Assembly: GCF_027924665.1 (NCBI RefSeq)
Contig: NZ_AP027043.1
Span: 1,922,001-1,986,000 of the forward strand
DNA: 64,000 nucleotides
Direction of reading: 5' to 3'
From: Flavobacterium sp. GSB-24
GTDB lineage: Bacteria; Bacteroidota; Bacteroidia; Flavobacteriales; Flavobacteriaceae
In this document: positions 63,375-64,000 of the stretch, piece by piece
How positions within the stretch are numbered: the first letter of the stretch is position 1
Layout of the letters: each line of letters starts with the position of its first letter
The notes under the pieces: generated by a model
Databases searched by the model: none
What the model was told of the DNA's origin: nothing
What the model saw: the letters and a program-made list of their open reading frames with translations, nothing else
Position numbers and translations under genes: made by a program

Positions 63375-64000
63375 AAAAATTGTATTACTTCTCGTAATAT
63401 TAGCTTTAGCAAGCTGCTCTTCTAGTAAGTCTGCCATCGCGACGACTAAAAAGGCTGCAGCAGTTCAAACGAGGACAGCATCGGCAAAAAGAACTACTCC
63501 CGTTAAACCAATTGGTAAAAATTATCCTTCTACAAATAATACGACTGAGGTTATTCAATCTACTTCAAAAACAGTTGTAACCAGCGATTTGATTAATAAT
63601 TACGTTTTGCAGTACAAAGAGATTGCGATGGGAAACATGAAAACTTATGGAATTCCAGCCAGTATTATTTTAGCACAGGGAATTTTGGAATCGGGTGCGG
63701 GAAGAGGAGATCTAGCGCTTGAAGCGAATAATCATTTCGGGATTAAATGTCATAATGATTGGTTAGGAGAAAGTGTTCGCCACGACGATGATTCGGCTCA
63801 GGAATGTTTTAGAAAATATCCTCAAGCTTCAGAATCTTACAGGGATCACGCTTTATTTTTGGTTGGAAAAAAACGATATGCTACCTTATTTACATACGAA
63901 AAAGACGATTACAAATCTTGGGCAAAAGGTTTGAGAGCGGCAGGTTATGCAACCGATCCGAAATATCCAGATAAGTTAATTAGTTATATTGAACGTTACA
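63367..64000 (+). CDS. glucosaminidase-domain lipoprotein, 3' end outside window
   Basis: Starting at 63367 and running off the right edge (211 codons visible), the protein has a lipoprotein signal (LLLVILALASCSSS, Cys17), a low-complexity Ala/Lys/Thr linker (about 20-75) and a GH73-type glucosaminidase domain with catalytic Glu in GILESGAGRG, followed by ANNHFGIKCHNDW and RKYPQASESYRDHA. It hydrolyses peptidoglycan. The start overlaps the upstream gene by 8 bp. A LysM domain often follows in homologs and would lie beyond the edge. Confidence 0.92.
   Translation, partial: MIKKIVLLLVILALASCSSSKSAIATTKKAAAVQTRTASAKRTTPVKPIGKNYPSTNNTTEVIQSTSKTVVTSDLINNYVLQYKEIAMGNMKTYGIPASIILAQGILESGAGRGDLALEANNHFGIKCHNDWLGESVRHDDDSAQECFRKYPQASESYRDHALFLVGKKRYATLFTYEKDDYKSWAKGLRAAGYATDPKYPDKLISYIERY

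Noticed and set aside
1..64000. CRISPR array or phage region
   Set aside because: No regularly spaced direct repeats with unique spacers, no cas genes and no phage structural or integrase genes were seen.

Overview
The window reads as a chromosomal segment of a Flavobacteriaceae bacterium, most likely a Flavobacterium. The evidence is high AT content, little sign of Shine-Dalgarno sequences, promoters of the Bacteroidota TTTG-N19/20-TAnnTTTG form, TonB-dependent and CarboxypepD-type outer-membrane proteins, TPR-AraC regulation, and families largely confined to Bacteroidota (DUF4494, DUF4269, DUF5522, GSCFA, long aromatic amino acid hydroxylase). No replication origin, rRNA, CRISPR array, insertion-sequence transposase or phage integrase was seen.

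Layout. 1-7780 is an exported-peptide region. A lipoprotein subtilase (cut by the left edge) and a 58-aa precursor peptide lie on the minus strand. A membrane-spanning TPR/AraC regulator follows. Divergent from it are two double-glycine precursor peptides, a terminator, a CPBP membrane protease, an HlyD adaptor and a C39 peptidase/ABC exporter. Near-perfect copies of one palindrome (core AAATTC-CT-GAATTT) lie upstream of both peptide operons and of the regulator. 7.9-18.7 kb holds an initiator tRNA and ordinary genes: DUF4269 plus glycosyltransferase 39, DUF4494, a retropepsin-like protein, an XRE regulator, GH130, a radical-SAM/DUF4130 DNA-metabolism pair, and a secreted Ppx/GppA-like protein.

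19.0-23.0 kb is an accessory islet lying between a tRNA-fMet 3'-end fragment and an intact tRNA-fMet. It carries a lipoprotein with a modular, toxin-like layout, two small partner genes, a second related protein without its N-terminus but with an HExxH motif, and a small secreted protein. 23.1-44.4 kb is core genome: era, der, outer-membrane proteins, a TonB receptor with an Rrf2 regulator, TPM/LemA proteins, MerR, an M23 peptidase, alaS, an ABC exporter, two sibling lipoproteins and GSCFA. 44.6-52.8 kb holds tamB, a tamA-like gene and DUF4230.

53-64 kb holds aromatic amino acid hydroxylase, a group III truncated haemoglobin, ilvA behind an isoleucine-rich leader peptide and terminator (an apparent translational attenuator), DUF4136, urocanate hydratase, a 2-hydroxyacid dehydrogenase, DUF5522, a small HExxH membrane protein, a PLP-dependent deaminase/desulfhydrase and a glucosaminidase cut by the right edge. 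Several intergenic stretches carry short palindromic or nested inverted repeats of the dispersed type.

The strongest leads are the shared palindrome tying the peptide operons to the TPR-AraC regulator, the ilvA leader with a plausible antiterminator, and the tRNA-bounded islet of modular lipoproteins. Family names come from recognising motifs by eye; no database search was run.
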